64,000 bases of DNA from Pseudomonas extremaustralis (GTDB lineage Bacteria > Pseudomonadota > Gammaproteobacteria > Pseudomonadales > Pseudomonadaceae), in the NCBI RefSeq assembly GCF_900102035.1, contig NZ_LT629689.1, positions 5,924,501 through 5,988,500 on the forward strand, written 5' to 3'. Under the pieces are notes generated by a model. It was not told the DNA's origin, ran no database searches, and saw nothing but the letters and a program-made list of their open reading frames with translations. How positions within the stretch are numbered: the stretch's first letter is position 1; every line of letters starts with the position of its first letter. Shown piece by piece: positions 37,679 through 46,698 of the stretch. Both the position numbers and the translations under genes were made by a program.

Positions 37679-40600
37679 ATGATTCAACAACCTCGCTCCG
37701 AACGTCGCACCCAGAATCGTATTGTGGCCTTGTTTACGGACACGTCGCGGCCTGATTGTCTTGGCTACAACTACCAGGGTGAGTGGAGCAAGCGTGGGCA
37801 AAATCGCAACATTGAAGTCGAGCTGCTGCAGGCAAACCTGAAGCAGCGGGGCTACTCCGATGCGCAAATATCAGCAGCGTTGCAAAAGCTGATGACTGCG
37901 GCTGATTCCACGGGCATCACCCTGTATCAGGCGAATTTGCGTACCTACCAGCTGCTGCGTTACGGCGTGCAGGTACAGGTAGCCGTTGGGCAGGCCCACG
38001 AAACGGTGCATCTGGTTGATTGGGAGCACCCTGAACGCAATGACTTCTCCATTGCCGAAGAAGTGACCTTGCGCGGTGGCTTTGAGCGCCGCCCTGATTT
38101 GGTGATTTATCTGAACGGTATCGCCATCGGCGTGATCGAGCTCAAGCGCAGTTCGGTTGAGGTGGCCGATGGTATTAACCAGCTGATCACCAACCAGGAG
38201 GAAATCTTCAACAAGGGCTTCTTCAGTACAGTGCAGTTGGTCTTCGCTGGCAGTGACTCTCAGGGCTTGCGCTACGGCACCGCGACTACCCGCGCCGAGT
38301 TTTTTGTCGAGTGGAAGGCGTCTTCCCTGAACGCTGTGCCTGAAGAACTCAATACCCTCCAGGAGATGCCTGCTCGCTACCAAGTGCCACCGGGTGCAGA
38401 AGTGCCACTGTCTGGTTACTTGCTGGACGACCCACTGGCGCAGATGTGCGAGAAGTCTCGTTTACTCGATCTGATTCGCAACTTCATCATCTTCGATGCA
38501 GGCATCAAAAAGGTGCCGCGCCCTCATCAATACGCCGCAGTGAAGGCCGCGCAAGAGCGGGTTCGTCGTAAAGAGGGTGGGGTTATCTGGCATACCCAGG
38601 GCAGTGGCAAGAGCATTCTGATGGTGCTGATCGCCAAGTGGTTGCTGGAGCATGACCCTGAGGCGCGCATTCTGGTCATCACCGATCGCGATGAGCTGGA
38701 CAAGCAAATATCCGGGGTGATGCGTAATGCCGGGGTAATCGGTAACGACTCGCCCTCTCCACGCATTGTCTCCCGTGCCGATCTTGTGCAGAAGCTTTCC
38801 GCTCCCTCGCCGCGACTGCTCTGTGCGCTGCTGCACAAGTTTGAGCCAGATCTGAGTGTTCCGCCGCCGCCCATGCATGGGCGCTTCTATGTATTCGTGG
38901 ATGAATGCCACCGCACCCAAGGCGGTGATATGAATAAGCAAATGAAGCAGTGGCTGGCCAATGCCCTGTTTATTGGCTTTACCGGTACACCGCTGCTGCG
39001 CAAGGACAAACAAACTACACGCGATGTGTTCGGCACTTACATCCATACCTACAAATTCCATGAAGCCGTTGCGGATAAGGTCGTGTTGGACCTTAAGTAT
39101 GAAGCGCGCGACGTACCACAGCGTTTGACTTCGCAAAAAGCTATCGATGCCTGGTTCGAGCAGAAAACCAAGGTATTGAACAACTATCAAAAATCGATCT
39201 TGCGTAAGCGCTGGGCAACCATGGAAGCGCTTATGAGCGCCGGCGAGCGCAAGCGGCGCATTATCGCCAGCATCATTGAGGACTTCAGCCTGAAGCCGCG
39301 CCTGAACAGCGATCGGGGTACGGCCATTTTGGTGGCAGCCAGCATTTACGACGCTTGTGACTACTTCCGCTTGTTTAAGACCACCTCGTTCGGCCCTTAC
39401 TGCGGCATCATCACGTCCTATGAGCCGAACCCCAGTGCAATTTCTCGCGAGCCGGCACAAAGCGATGAGCGCTATAAGTTTGATACCTACACGCAGGACG
39501 TGCTGAAACCGGGCCAGACCACCACCGCTTATGAAGAAGAGACCAAGCGTCTCTTCATTGAGGAACCGGCCAACCTGAAGCTGCTCATCGTGGTCAGCAA
39601 GCTGCTGACTGGCTTCGATGCACCCAGTTGCTCTTACATCTATCTGGATAACGAGCTGCGGGACCATAACCTGTTCCAGGCCATTTGCCGCACCAACCGA
39701 CTCGACGGCGATGATAAGGACTTTGGCTATATCGTCGACTTCAAAGAGCTGTTTGGCGACGTGCAAGATGCCATTTCGGTGTACACCTCTGACGAGTTAG
39801 ATGTCGACGCAGGTAGCGGGGGCAATAACAACGTTCAGCTGAAGAACTGGCTGGTCGAAGGGAAAAAGCAACTGGACGCGGCCCGAGAGGCATTGAGTTA
39901 CTTGTGCGACCCCGTGGCGCCGCCACGGGAGGTCGAGCAGTTTATCCATTACTTCTGTGGGGCTGCCGCTAACGCTAATGGGCTGGATGAGACCGAAGCA
40001 TTGCGGGTGTCTTTCTATAAAGCGGTGGCTTCATTTGTGCGGGCGTTTGCCGACTTGGCGCAGAACCTTACCGAAGCCGGATACTCGGCTGCTGAAGCGG
40101 GGAGGCTGCAAACCGAGGTGCAGTTCTATGCAGACGTGCGTGAGGCGATCAAGAAACACTCCGGTGAAGAGTTGGATATCAAGCCATTCGAAGCGGACAT
40201 GCGACATCTGCTCAATACTTATATTCAGGCAGACCACGCCGACCCGATGAGCACGGTCGATAATTTCTCGCTGGTTGAACTGATCGTTCAGACTGGCGTT
40301 CACGATGCCATCGCCAAAAAGCTCAACGCCAAAGGCAACCTCTCCAAGGGGGCGATTGCCGAAGGCATTATCAACAACGTGCGCAAGACCATCATTCGTG
40401 AACAACTGACAGACCCGAAGTTCTACGAGGGTATGTCGAGGTTGCTTGAGGACCTGATCAAGCAGAGTCGTGAAGATGCAGCCGCTTACGAGGAGTTTTT
40501 GCGCAAGGCCGAGGCGCTGGTCAAACAGCTGGCGCAGAAGGGACCAGGAAGCTCTCCAGCAGCATTGAACGGACATCGGGAAGCCATCGTGTTGTTCAAC

Positions 40601-40831
40601 AACCTGGACAGCATTGCAACGACCACTTTCCAGTGCCCGATAGATGAAGAGGCAAAGGTGAAGCTGGCTTTGGATATTGATCTGGCCATGCGCGGCTCGG
40701 CTCCTTCATCCTGGCGAGGAGACCCAGCGCGGGAAGCGCAGGTTCTGAATGCGCTGTTCCCTCTGATGGGGCGTGACCGTGTAGCGACTTCGGCAATATT
40801 CGAGATCATCAAGAACCAACAGGGATATTGA
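37679..40831 (+). CDS. hsdR: Type I restriction endonuclease and translocase subunit
   Basis: A 1050-residue motor-nuclease. The PD-(D/E)XK nuclease is N-terminal: Asp140 in RPDLVIYL and Glu154-x-Lys156 in VIELKRS. The superfamily 2 translocase follows with Walker A HTQGSGKS at 305-312, DECH in [11 protein letters not shown], and GFTGTPLL. A helical C-terminal region binds the methylase core. The complex pulls in and cuts unmethylated foreign DNA. I chose the ATG at 37679, eight bases after AGGA; the ATG at 37670 is too close to that sequence. It is 19 bases after the DUF262-DUF1524 stop and its TGA overlaps the next start. Confidence 0.95.
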   Translation: MIQQPRSERRTQNRIVALFTDTSRPDCLGYNYQGEWSKRGQNRNIEVELLQANLKQRGYSDAQISAALQKLMTAADSTGITLYQANLRTYQLLRYGVQVQVAVGQAHETVHLVDWEHPERNDFSIAEEVTLRGGFERRPDLVIYLNGIAIGVIELKRSSVEVADGINQLITNQEEIFNKGFFSTVQLVFAGSDSQGLRYGTATTRAEFFVEWKASSLNAVPEELNTLQEMPARYQVPPGAEVPLSGYLLDDPLAQMCEKSRLLDLIRNFIIFDAGIKKVPRPHQYAAVKAAQERVRRKEGGVIWHTQGSGKSILMVLIAKWLLEHDPEARILVITDRDELDKQISGVMRNAGVIGNDSPSPRIVSRADLVQKLSAPSPRLLCALLHKFEPDLSVPPPPMHGRFYVFVDECHRTQGGDMNKQMKQWLANALFIGFTGTPLLRKDKQTTRDVFGTYIHTYKFHEAVADKVVLDLKYEARDVPQRLTSQKAIDAWFEQKTKVLNNYQKSILRKRWATMEALMSAGERKRRIIASIIEDFSLKPRLNSDRGTAILVAASIYDACDYFRLFKTTSFGPYCGIITSYEPNPSAISREPAQSDERYKFDTYTQDVLKPGQTTTAYEEETKRLFIEEPANLKLLIVVSKLLTGFDAPSCSYIYLDNELRDHNLFQAICRTNRLDGDDKDFGYIVDFKELFGDVQDAISVYTSDELDVDAGSGGNNNVQLKNWLVEGKKQLDAAREALSYLCDPVAPPREVEQFIHYFCGAAANANGLDETEALRVSFYKAVASFVRAFADLAQNLTEAGYSAAEAGRLQTEVQFYADVREAIKKHSGEELDIKPFEADMRHLLNTYIQADHADPMSTVDNFSLVELIVQTGVHDAIAKKLNAKGNLSKGAIAEGIINNVRKTIIREQLTDPKFYEGMSRLLEDLIKQSREDAAAYEEFLRKAEALVKQLAQKGPGSSPAALNGHREAIVLFNNLDSIATTTFQCPIDEEAKVKLALDIDLAMRGSAPSSWRGDPAREAQVLNALFPLMGRDRVATSAIFEIIKNQQGY

Positions 40832-41547
40832 TGAACGAGATTATTGAGCTGGGCGACATTTCAATTTCAGTGACCAGGAAAGACATCAAGAATGTCCACC
40901 TGAGCGTGCACCCGCCCGAGGGGCGGGTAACGTTAGTCGCCCCAACAAGCACACGGCTTGAAGTCGCTCGGGCTTATGCTATTTCCCGGCTGGGCTGGAT
41001 TCGCGAGCAGCAGAGCAAACTGGAAGCGCAGGCGCGTGAGGCGCCGCGTGAGTTTGTGGAAAGAGAAAGCCACTATATCTGGGGTCGACGCTACCTGATG
41101 GTGGTTAACCATCAGGACGCCAAGCCTTCAGTGGTACTCGACCACAAACGCCTCATCTTAACTGTTCGCCCCGGTAGCGATGCGCATAAGCGCGCCGAAG
41201 TGATGCACGAATGGCAGAAGTTGCAACTGCACGCGGTGGTGCCCATGTTGATCAAGAAGTGGGAACGCAAGCTGAAGGTGAGGGTGGCTGGTTATTACCT
41301 GCAGCGGATGAAAACCAAATGGGGCAGCTGTAACCATCAAGCAGGGAACATTCGACTGAACACCGAGCTGGTGAAGAAGCCGAAAGACCTGCTTGAGTAC
41401 GTGATCGTTCACGAGATGGTTCACCTGCTCGAACCCACCCACAATGAGCGCTTTATCTCCATCCTCGGGGAGCATTTTCCAACCTGGCGCGAGGCCCGCG
41501 CCGAGCTGAATGAGTTGCCGCTGGCTGCTGAGGTTTGGAAAGAGTGA
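40831..41547 (+). CDS. YgjP/WLM-like zinc metallopeptidase (DUF45)
   Basis: A 238-residue protein of the YgjP (DUF45, SprT/WLM-like) family. The zinc site is HEMVH at residues 194-198 with a third ligand likely in EPTHNERF, and the family motif KTKWGSCN is present. Relatives are suspected to cut proteins bound to DNA. The gene is regularly found at the end of type I restriction operons, where its role is not understood. Start ATG 40831 overlaps the hsdR stop by one base (TGATG). No signal peptide or membrane helix is seen. Confidence 0.88.
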   Translation: MNEIIELGDISISVTRKDIKNVHLSVHPPEGRVTLVAPTSTRLEVARAYAISRLGWIREQQSKLEAQAREAPREFVERESHYIWGRRYLMVVNHQDAKPSVVLDHKRLILTVRPGSDAHKRAEVMHEWQKLQLHAVVPMLIKKWERKLKVRVAGYYLQRMKTKWGSCNHQAGNIRLNTELVKKPKDLLEYVIVHEMVHLLEPTHNERFISILGEHFPTWREARAELNELPLAAEVWKE

Positions 41548-41677
41548 GGCTGCTCAAGCCATCACAGAACCAGTTATCTGTGGACGTCAAACACCGGGGC
41601 CATTGGTGATGGTGTCGGTAGCAACCGACGCTGAGTAATAGCGCTTAATGCAAAAAAAAATTGGCTGGGATGGGGAT

Positions 41678-41706
41678 GACTGCCCTGGCATTAACCAAGG
41701 GCAGTC
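41678..41706. terminator. Hairpin between the hsd operon and radC
   Basis: GACTGCCCTGG (41678-41688) pairs with CCAAGGGCAGTC (41695-41706) with one bulge. The two operons converge here. An A-run at 41652-41660 would read as T on the minus strand but lies 17 bases past the stem, so the hairpin is a weak terminator candidate for either direction. Confidence 0.4.
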
Positions 41707-41730
41707 TATCGGATGGTGTGAGTCTAAAAG

Positions 41731-42228
41731 TTACAGGTAACCTCGTTCAGCCAACGACACGCAGCCTTCATGACCTACAACCACATGATCCAATATTCGG
41801 GTACCAACCAAGTTCAGCGCGTGCTTGAGGGTCGTGGTTAGCGTGCGATCGGCTTGGCTGGGTTCTGGGTCACCGGAAGGATGGTTGTGGACCAAAATCA
41901 CGGCTGCCGCATTATGCTCTAGGGCTATCTTGACCACTTCCCGTGGGTACACGTTGGCTCCATCCAGCGTGCCTCGGAACAGCTCCCTAAAGCCAATAAC
42001 CCGGTGTTTGGTATCGAGCAGCAGTAATGCAAAGATTTCGTACTCGTAGTACTGCAGCAGTGTTTGCAGGTGGCTGAAGACCTGCTTCGGTTCAGTTAGT
42101 GCCCGACCTTTAGCCAGGCGACTCATCGCCAGTTGTTGCGCCATCTGTAGGATGTCCGCCTCAGTGACCGGTGATTCCATGACATAGGTACCGGTGGTTT
42201 CACCGGCTATGAGCTTGTGATATTTCAT
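41731..42228 (-). CDS. radC: RadC-like JAB-domain protein
   Basis: A 165-residue short RadC protein consisting mainly of the JAB/MPN domain. The metal-binding motif HNHPSGDPEPSQAD is intact. Short RadC genes like this one are typical of genomic islands and phages; their biochemical role is unsettled (an anti-restriction or recombination role has been proposed). ATG 42228 has AGGA at good spacing; an earlier start 33 codons upstream would overlap the neighbouring gene. Last gene of the leftward mobile-element block. Confidence 0.9.
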   Translation of the reverse strand: MKYHKLIAGETTGTYVMESPVTEADILQMAQQLAMSRLAKGRALTEPKQVFSHLQTLLQYYEYEIFALLLLDTKHRVIGFRELFRGTLDGANVYPREVVKIALEHNAAAVILVHNHPSGDPEPSQADRTLTTTLKHALNLVGTRILDHVVVGHEGCVSLAERGYL

Positions 42229-42280
42229 GCGGATATTCCTGTACGAATGCGTGAAAATGAAGGGGGATTGAGTAACCTGG

Positions 42281-43201
42281 TTACTGAGCGCTGGGCTTGC
42301 TGTTGTGCCGGGTGACTTGCGACTCAAGCTTTTGGGCGAGTGAGCATTTGGCTGGCGTTGCTAGTTGGGTTTGGGGCTCTACATGGATGGGCTGATTTAC
42401 AATGGCGGGGAAGAACTCCTCGACGATGGCACCGGTGTTCTCCTCGCTGTCTTCAAAGGCCCCATTGTTAAAGCCCTGCCGGGCCGCGTGATCCAAGGCA
42501 CTCTGGTCAAATCCCGAGGCTTGTCGGGTTGCATCCAGGCGCTTGGCTTCCTGTAAGGCGTCTTCCATGCTCATACCACTGCGTAGCGTGATATCGACGT
42601 AGAAAATTGGTGTGCCATGGCTCTGCCGAGTGGACTTACCGCGTAGGCGTAACTCCAGCGGCAGACAGGCCAGGCGATTGCCGGAGATGGCTTGGAAGTA
42701 CTGCAAGCGTGCCGCCAGGGTGCGGATGCTGTTGAACCCGGTGGTACGGAAGACAAAACTGCCCAGTGGATCATCATCGCCAATCACCACGTTCAGCCGA
42801 CCATAGGGCTTGCAGGCATGGCCTTGAGCCAGTGAACAGCCATCGGGCGAAGGGCAGGGCAGGGTCTTGATCCCGTCCTCACATTGGCGCTTACAGGTGT
42901 CTCCATTGCCGACGCACAGCGGCCGGCCGGTATTACGGTCGAACAAGCTGTAGTCCGCACGAAAATTTAGAGCCGGCTCGTTGAACAGTAAACGGATCGG
43001 AATGCTGCGCAGCTTGCCGTCCTGGCCGTTGCGTAATTCCTCATTGAGCGGGTGCAGCAACCAGCCGTCGCGGCTTTGTACCTGGGAGGTGAGGGTGAAC
43101 TGATCGTCTTTCTCCGGCAGGCGCTTGCCGTTTTTCTCGACGACCTTGCCGATGGAAATGCGCCCGAGCACGGGCGGGGTGATGGCTAAACCTTTGAGCA
43201 T
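42281..43201 (-). CDS. Cys-rich 'hydrolase or metal-binding' island protein (possible recombination factor)
   Basis: A 306-residue protein of a family found in ICE-like islands of Pseudomonas and usually named hydrolase or metal-binding protein; it resembles recombination directionality factor annotations. A cysteine cluster between about residues 95 and 130 (CVGNG...CKRQC...LPCPSPDGC...HACKPYG) looks like a metal site. The N-terminal ITPPVLGRISIGKVVEKNGK is typical. It lies between the YqaJ gene and radC, the usual order for this backbone. ATG 43201 follows AGGAGA. Preceded by a terminator, so it has its own promoter or depends on read-through. Confidence 0.7.
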   Translation of the reverse strand: MLKGLAITPPVLGRISIGKVVEKNGKRLPEKDDQFTLTSQVQSRDGWLLHPLNEELRNGQDGKLRSIPIRLLFNEPALNFRADYSLFDRNTGRPLCVGNGDTCKRQCEDGIKTLPCPSPDGCSLAQGHACKPYGRLNVVIGDDDPLGSFVFRTTGFNSIRTLAARLQYFQAISGNRLACLPLELRLRGKSTRQSHGTPIFYVDITLRSGMSMEDALQEAKRLDATRQASGFDQSALDHAARQGFNNGAFEDSEENTGAIVEEFFPAIVNQPIHVEPQTQLATPAKCSLAQKLESQVTRHNSKPSAQ

Positions 43202-43226
43202 GATGGTTCTCCTGCATCTGAAAATA

Positions 43227-43262
43227 AAAAAGCCACCGGGACGTGAACGGTCCGGGTGGCTT
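43227..43262 (-). terminator. Terminator after the YqaJ gene (leftward)
   Basis: AAGCCACC (43230-43237) pairs with GGTGGCTT (43255-43262), extended inward by GC pairs. On the minus strand it is followed by TTTTTTATTTT. It lies 15 bases after the YqaJ stop codon and is a typical rho-independent terminator. Confidence 0.8.
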
Positions 43263-43277
43263 GAGTGAGGGGGGGCT

Positions 43278-44282
43278 TCAGGCAATCAGAAAACGGCGAC
43301 TTCCTTCGCGGGTCTTGCTGTAGCGGGCCTGCAGGTAAGGTTTGTCCTTGAGCATCTGTTCGACATCCAGACCAATGCTGTCCTTGGACTTTTTCCAGCT
43401 GATGCAGCCCTCGGCAAACTCCGCACGGGTGGCTGCACCCATGGCCTGCTGCAGGACTTGTTTGAGCTGGGCCTCACGCGTCCCCTGCAGGGCAATGCTC
43501 TGGCGGACAGCCTTGAGCTCCAAGTAGGTGGTGGACAGCGCTGTGTGCTGGCTGAAGTCTAGGGTCTGGCCATTGTCCTCGGGGTAGAGGCAGCGCAATG
43601 CCGCCTCGGCGGAGACCGTACCATCGGCCGGTGGTGGGGTATCGCTGACCACGTAATCCCAAAACAGCCGCTCCAGATCAATCAGCCGAGCAATCATCGA
43701 CTCGTCCCGTTCGATGCGGTGAATCTCCAGGTGCTGGCCACCTAGCAGTACTGCGACATCCGCCGCCTGTTTGCCAGTTACGGCTAACTGATGCATGACC
43801 TGCAACTGCACATATTCGGGCACACCCTCCTTCCATAGGCGAGCACCGTTGATGCCGGCGGTTTTGCATTCAAGGATCTGTACATCGTCGGCACCGATCA
43901 CCTCGCGGTCGATGTTGGCCAGCATCCAGGGCAGTTTTGGATCGGGATGCTGCAACACGGCATTGATTCGCCGCACTCGATTGCTACTGCGCTTGCTGTA
44001 ATGCCAGGCGACGATGGGTTCGAGGACGTTGCCCCAGTACGCCGGACTCTCCTCGTCCTGAGGATCGATCTTGGGCAAGGAGGCATCGCGTCCGGTTTTT
44101 TCCAGCCACAGCTCCAACTGGGACTTATAAGGGTTGAGGCCGACAGCGGCGGCTGCATCCGAGCTGCCGATGCCGCCTTTACGTACCGCCAGCCAATCTT
44201 CACGCGGCAGTTGTTTGGTGCCAACCAGGCGTAACGCTGGCCGGGTTTTTACGATGGTTTTTGGTAGTGTTTGAGAGGTCAT
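43278..44282 (-). CDS. YqaJ-family viral recombinase exonuclease
   Basis: A 334-residue protein of the YqaJ/lambda exonuclease family (PD-(D/E)XK fold), which digests 5' strands to feed single-strand annealing recombination in phages and mobile elements. The N-terminal motif RKGGIGSSDAAAAVGLNPY and the catalytic segments EPIVAWHY, MLANIDREV and VQILECKTAG (E-x-K) are plain. No annealing protein of the RecT/Bet type is encoded next to it. AGGAAA precedes the ATG. Strong terminators lie at both ends, so it seems to be a separate transcription unit. Confidence 0.88.
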   Translation of the reverse strand: MTSQTLPKTIVKTRPALRLVGTKQLPREDWLAVRKGGIGSSDAAAAVGLNPYKSQLELWLEKTGRDASLPKIDPQDEESPAYWGNVLEPIVAWHYSKRSSNRVRRINAVLQHPDPKLPWMLANIDREVIGADDVQILECKTAGINGARLWKEGVPEYVQLQVMHQLAVTGKQAADVAVLLGGQHLEIHRIERDESMIARLIDLERLFWDYVVSDTPPPADGTVSAEAALRCLYPEDNGQTLDFSQHTALSTTYLELKAVRQSIALQGTREAQLKQVLQQAMGAATRAEFAEGCISWKKSKDSIGLDVEQMLKDKPYLQARYSKTREGSRRFLIA

Positions 44283-44300
44283 GAGTATTTCCTAATGCAT

Positions 44301-44337
44301 AAAAAACGCCTGACCAGCAGCAAGCTGATCAGGCGTT
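44301..44337 (-). terminator. Terminator after the DUF932 gene (leftward)
   Basis: AACGCCTGACCAGC (44305-44318) pairs with GCTGATCAGGCGTT (44324-44337) with one mismatch and a five-base loop. On the minus strand a T-run follows. It lies about 55 bases past the DUF932 stop. Confidence 0.85.
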
Positions 44338-44391
44338 CTAATAGGTGAGAGGAACGAGACGTACGAGCCGAAAGTAACCGCGAGTAACCCC

Positions 44392-45360
44392 CTAGGCAGC
44401 GAGCTGAAGGGCTGCGCTCAGGGCACGTTGTTTGATCACAGCCCCTTGGCCGAACCAGGCCGAGTCCATGCGGTACTCATTACTCCGAGCCCGTCGTTCA
44501 TGGTCGACGTACTCGGTGACGGCGTTGAGCAAGCCCCAGGCCGTTCCGCGAGATGATTCCAGCGTTGCGCCGCGACCTTGGCCTTCATACAGTTCTTGGA
44601 CTTTACGCAGCGCCCGTTCATTGGGGAGTACTTCCGGTAACGTGCTGTGTGGGGAGACGTCACACAGCACGTTCATGAAGAAACCCATTGCCTCATGCCA
44701 CTGCACTTTGCGTTCAGCCAAATTCCGCATCCGGTACATAAACTCATCCCATTGCGAAACGGCGATGCCCAGCTGCTTTTTCACCACTTGCGGATCAAAG
44801 CGGGTGTTATGAGGCACTTTGATCGCACGGGTCGTACCATCAAGAGCGATGGTCAGGGTGTTGTTACAGACCACCCGAACCGTGGTTGGCGTCGCTGTGG
44901 TGGCTAGGGTTCCATCGCAGGAGGTGGCCAATAATAGGTAGCCGTTGACCCGGTCATAGCCTTCCAATTCTGCCGTTTGTCCGGTACGTGCCAACGCCCA
45001 AAACTTACGGCCACCTTTCAGCACGCCCGCCGTTTCCAGCTCGTAGCCGGATACTTCAGTCAGATCTCGGTAGAACTCCAGGACCTCACGCGGTTGTACG
45101 ATTTGGTACCGGTTGGACACGACGGAGAGCGGTGCCTTGGTATCGGAGCGGTAAAGCACTTTTTGTTCCGGGAACGAGTGGATAGTTCCCAATGGGCCGA
45201 TGCTGTCAGCCTTGAAGTGAACTGGGCTTTCTTGAATCTTCCAATCCATGCCGGCTTCGCGTTGCCAGATTTCCAGCGGTTGCTTCTCGGAAAGGCGACT
45301 GCCCAGACCATGCCAGGGAGTAGCGCCGACGTAAGCCATTTGTTCGATCAGGTGTGCCAT
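44392..45360 (-). CDS. DUF932 domain protein
   Basis: A 322-residue DUF932 protein, a family common in phages, plasmids and integrative elements and of unknown function. Recognisable parts are MAYVGATPWHGLGSRL at the N-terminus, VLYRSDTKAPLSVVSNRYQI, and VRVVCNNTLTIAL. The ATG at 45360 has AAGGAA upstream and begins with the usual family N-terminus; a frame extending further upstream overlaps the next gene. It lies in the conserved order DUF932, YqaJ, Cys-rich protein, RadC read leftward. Confidence 0.88.
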   Translation of the reverse strand: MAHLIEQMAYVGATPWHGLGSRLSEKQPLEIWQREAGMDWKIQESPVHFKADSIGPLGTIHSFPEQKVLYRSDTKAPLSVVSNRYQIVQPREVLEFYRDLTEVSGYELETAGVLKGGRKFWALARTGQTAELEGYDRVNGYLLLATSCDGTLATTATPTTVRVVCNNTLTIALDGTTRAIKVPHNTRFDPQVVKKQLGIAVSQWDEFMYRMRNLAERKVQWHEAMGFFMNVLCDVSPHSTLPEVLPNERALRKVQELYEGQGRGATLESSRGTAWGLLNAVTEYVDHERRARSNEYRMDSAWFGQGAVIKQRALSAALQLAA

Positions 45361-45431
45361 GGGAGTGTTTCCTTGCGAATAAAGGGGAGACGGCGCCTTT
45401 TCAGTGAGGCACGACGCCTGTTCACAACGAC

Positions 45432-45761
45432 TTAACGGTTGACGCTGAAGCTGTAACCGCACTCTAGGCACTGGAAGTTGTTCAGTACCTTGTCATCCAT
45501 TTGTTCACCCAGCGTGGCGCCGGCAATCCCACCGGCGACCCCGCCGACCAGACCACCCAAAATCGCTCCGGCAATACTGCCAATAGTGATCCCGACCGGC
45601 CCACCGACAACACCGATTACCGCACCGGCTTCCGCCGCCGACAAGGCGCCGGCGGCTCCACTGGCGGCACCGCCGGCGACCCCAATTAATCCACCCGTTT
45701 GTTTACCGATATTTTTCGTGACGACACGTCCAGAGTTGCAGCTAGGACAGGGGGCATACAT
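45432..45761 (-). CDS. Small protein with a glycine zipper between two zinc-knuckle halves
   Basis: A 109-residue protein. It begins with a CPSC pair (residues 5-8), continues with about 80 residues of Gly/Ala-rich hydrophobic sequence with GxxxG spacing (GGLVGGVAGGIAGATLG), and ends with a CLECG pair. The two Cys pairs could meet to form one zinc ribbon, with the glycine-zipper as an inserted membrane hairpin. The ribosome binding site GGAGGA before the ATG is strong. It is the first gene of the leftward block. Function unknown. Confidence 0.7.
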   Translation of the reverse strand: MYAPCPSCNSGRVVTKNIGKQTGGLIGVAGGAASGAAGALSAAEAGAVIGVVGGPVGITIGSIAGAILGGLVGGVAGGIAGATLGEQMDDKVLNNFQCLECGYSFSVNR

Positions 45762-46009
45762 ACGCGAATCCTCCAATGATGAGCGTGCTGAGCCAAAAGC
45801 AGGCACGCCAAATTCCCTGCCGCAGTCAATACGGTAGGGTGTTCATCGAGGTGATATAGGTTTGAAATTTTCTTGAACTGAATTCAGATCGAATTAGGGA
45901 GCGTCTCGTCTCGAATAAACTGTCTTGGAGCAAGTGATTTGGTTTTTTCTAAGTCGAATCGCCCATGCCGATGAAGAATTTGGTTCACGCGACAACCTGT
46001 CTGCAAGTT

Positions 46010-46246
46010 GCGATGACGGTGCACAAGTATCAATGCTCGAAATTCAGCCATATAGCGTTGGTATTGCCTGCGCTGAATCCCGCGCTGCCCAAGTAGCTTT
46101 TATACACCGTAATTATACGAACCAAGGGCTGGTTCAGCCAGGTCGAGGCCAGGCGAATGGAAGGTGCCGTGAGTCACAAAGTGCAGCGTACCGGCGGGCT
46201 GGCGCTGCAATTGCAGGCTGAGCTAAAAAATCATCAGCGAACCTGA
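46010..46246 (+). pseudogene. recD: Remnant of a second recD 3' end
   Basis: In one forward frame it reads AMTVHKYQCSKFSHIALVL, then LYTVIIRTKGWFSQVE and QRTGGLALQLQAEL...QRT with the same TGA-AGTGGGG context as the true recD end (55697-55942). The codon matching the intact GAG (Glu) is TAG, two codons are missing near VEARRMEGAVS, and nothing of the 5' part is left. Homology may begin slightly earlier, near 45960. Identity to the intact copy is clear by eye but not near-perfect, so this is an old or divergent allele and not a recent duplication. Confidence 0.85.
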
Positions 46247-46396
46247 GTGGGGCGTTGAAGCGCTTATAACCGGGATACTGCGCTTCGGCAGTGACCTTGG
46301 CCAGCCATGGGTGAGCTGCTTGTACGGTATTGGTGAAGTTGGCGAGAGGGCCGGCGTAGCAACCACCCGTTGCATGAAGGTTAGGTAGATTTTCAT
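46234..46396 (-). pseudogene. Frameshifted copy of the small gene next to recD
   Basis: Begins MKIYLTFMQRVVAT, matching MKTYKAFMQRVVAT of the intact gene at 55930-56094. One base is missing right after this, and in the restored frame the rest matches: ANFTNTVQA, then KVTAEAQYPGYKRFNAP. The ribosome binding site present in the intact copy is also lost. Its end overlaps the recD relic exactly as in the intact pair. Confidence 0.85.
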
Positions 46397-46595
46397 GGGG
46401 GCAGGTTCAAGTGAGTGGTGATGAACCCCGTGGACTGTCAACAAACAGCACAGATTTTTACGCCTTTTCATTTATTTCTAACTGTCGTCTCAGCAGAAAC
46501 GGTTGGGGATGTGCGTGAGTAGTTGACCTGTGCAAACCCCCAGCATTTGCTCTCCTCATTGGGCAACCTATGCTCGGCTCCTGTAGATGGTTGTG

Positions 46596-46625
46596 TTGAC
46601 CTTCTTCGGGCTGGTGGCGTGTAAC
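46596..46625 (+). promoter_or_regulatory. Candidate promoter of recC
   Basis: TTGACC (46596-46601), an 18-base spacer and TGTAAC (46620-46625), about 75 bases before the recC start. Pattern match only. Confidence 0.35.
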
Positions 46626-46698
46626 AATATCGTTTTAAAGTAATGGCCTTTTGCTGCTCTGTACCACAGAGCTGCGTATTCAGATCTGAGGGTGGCTT

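Larger units (their letters stand above)
45762..46698. other. Long gap holding the recD and small-gene relics
   Basis: About 940 bases without an intact gene. The middle (46010-46396) is a decayed copy of the recD 3' end and the following small gene, listed separately. The left part carries divergent control sequence for the leftward block, and the right part the recC promoter region. Confidence 0.7.

Noticed and set aside
45925..46221. Forward 98-codon frame upstream of recC
   Set aside because: It reads the recD relic in the wrong frame; the homologous frame is the one described as a pseudogene.
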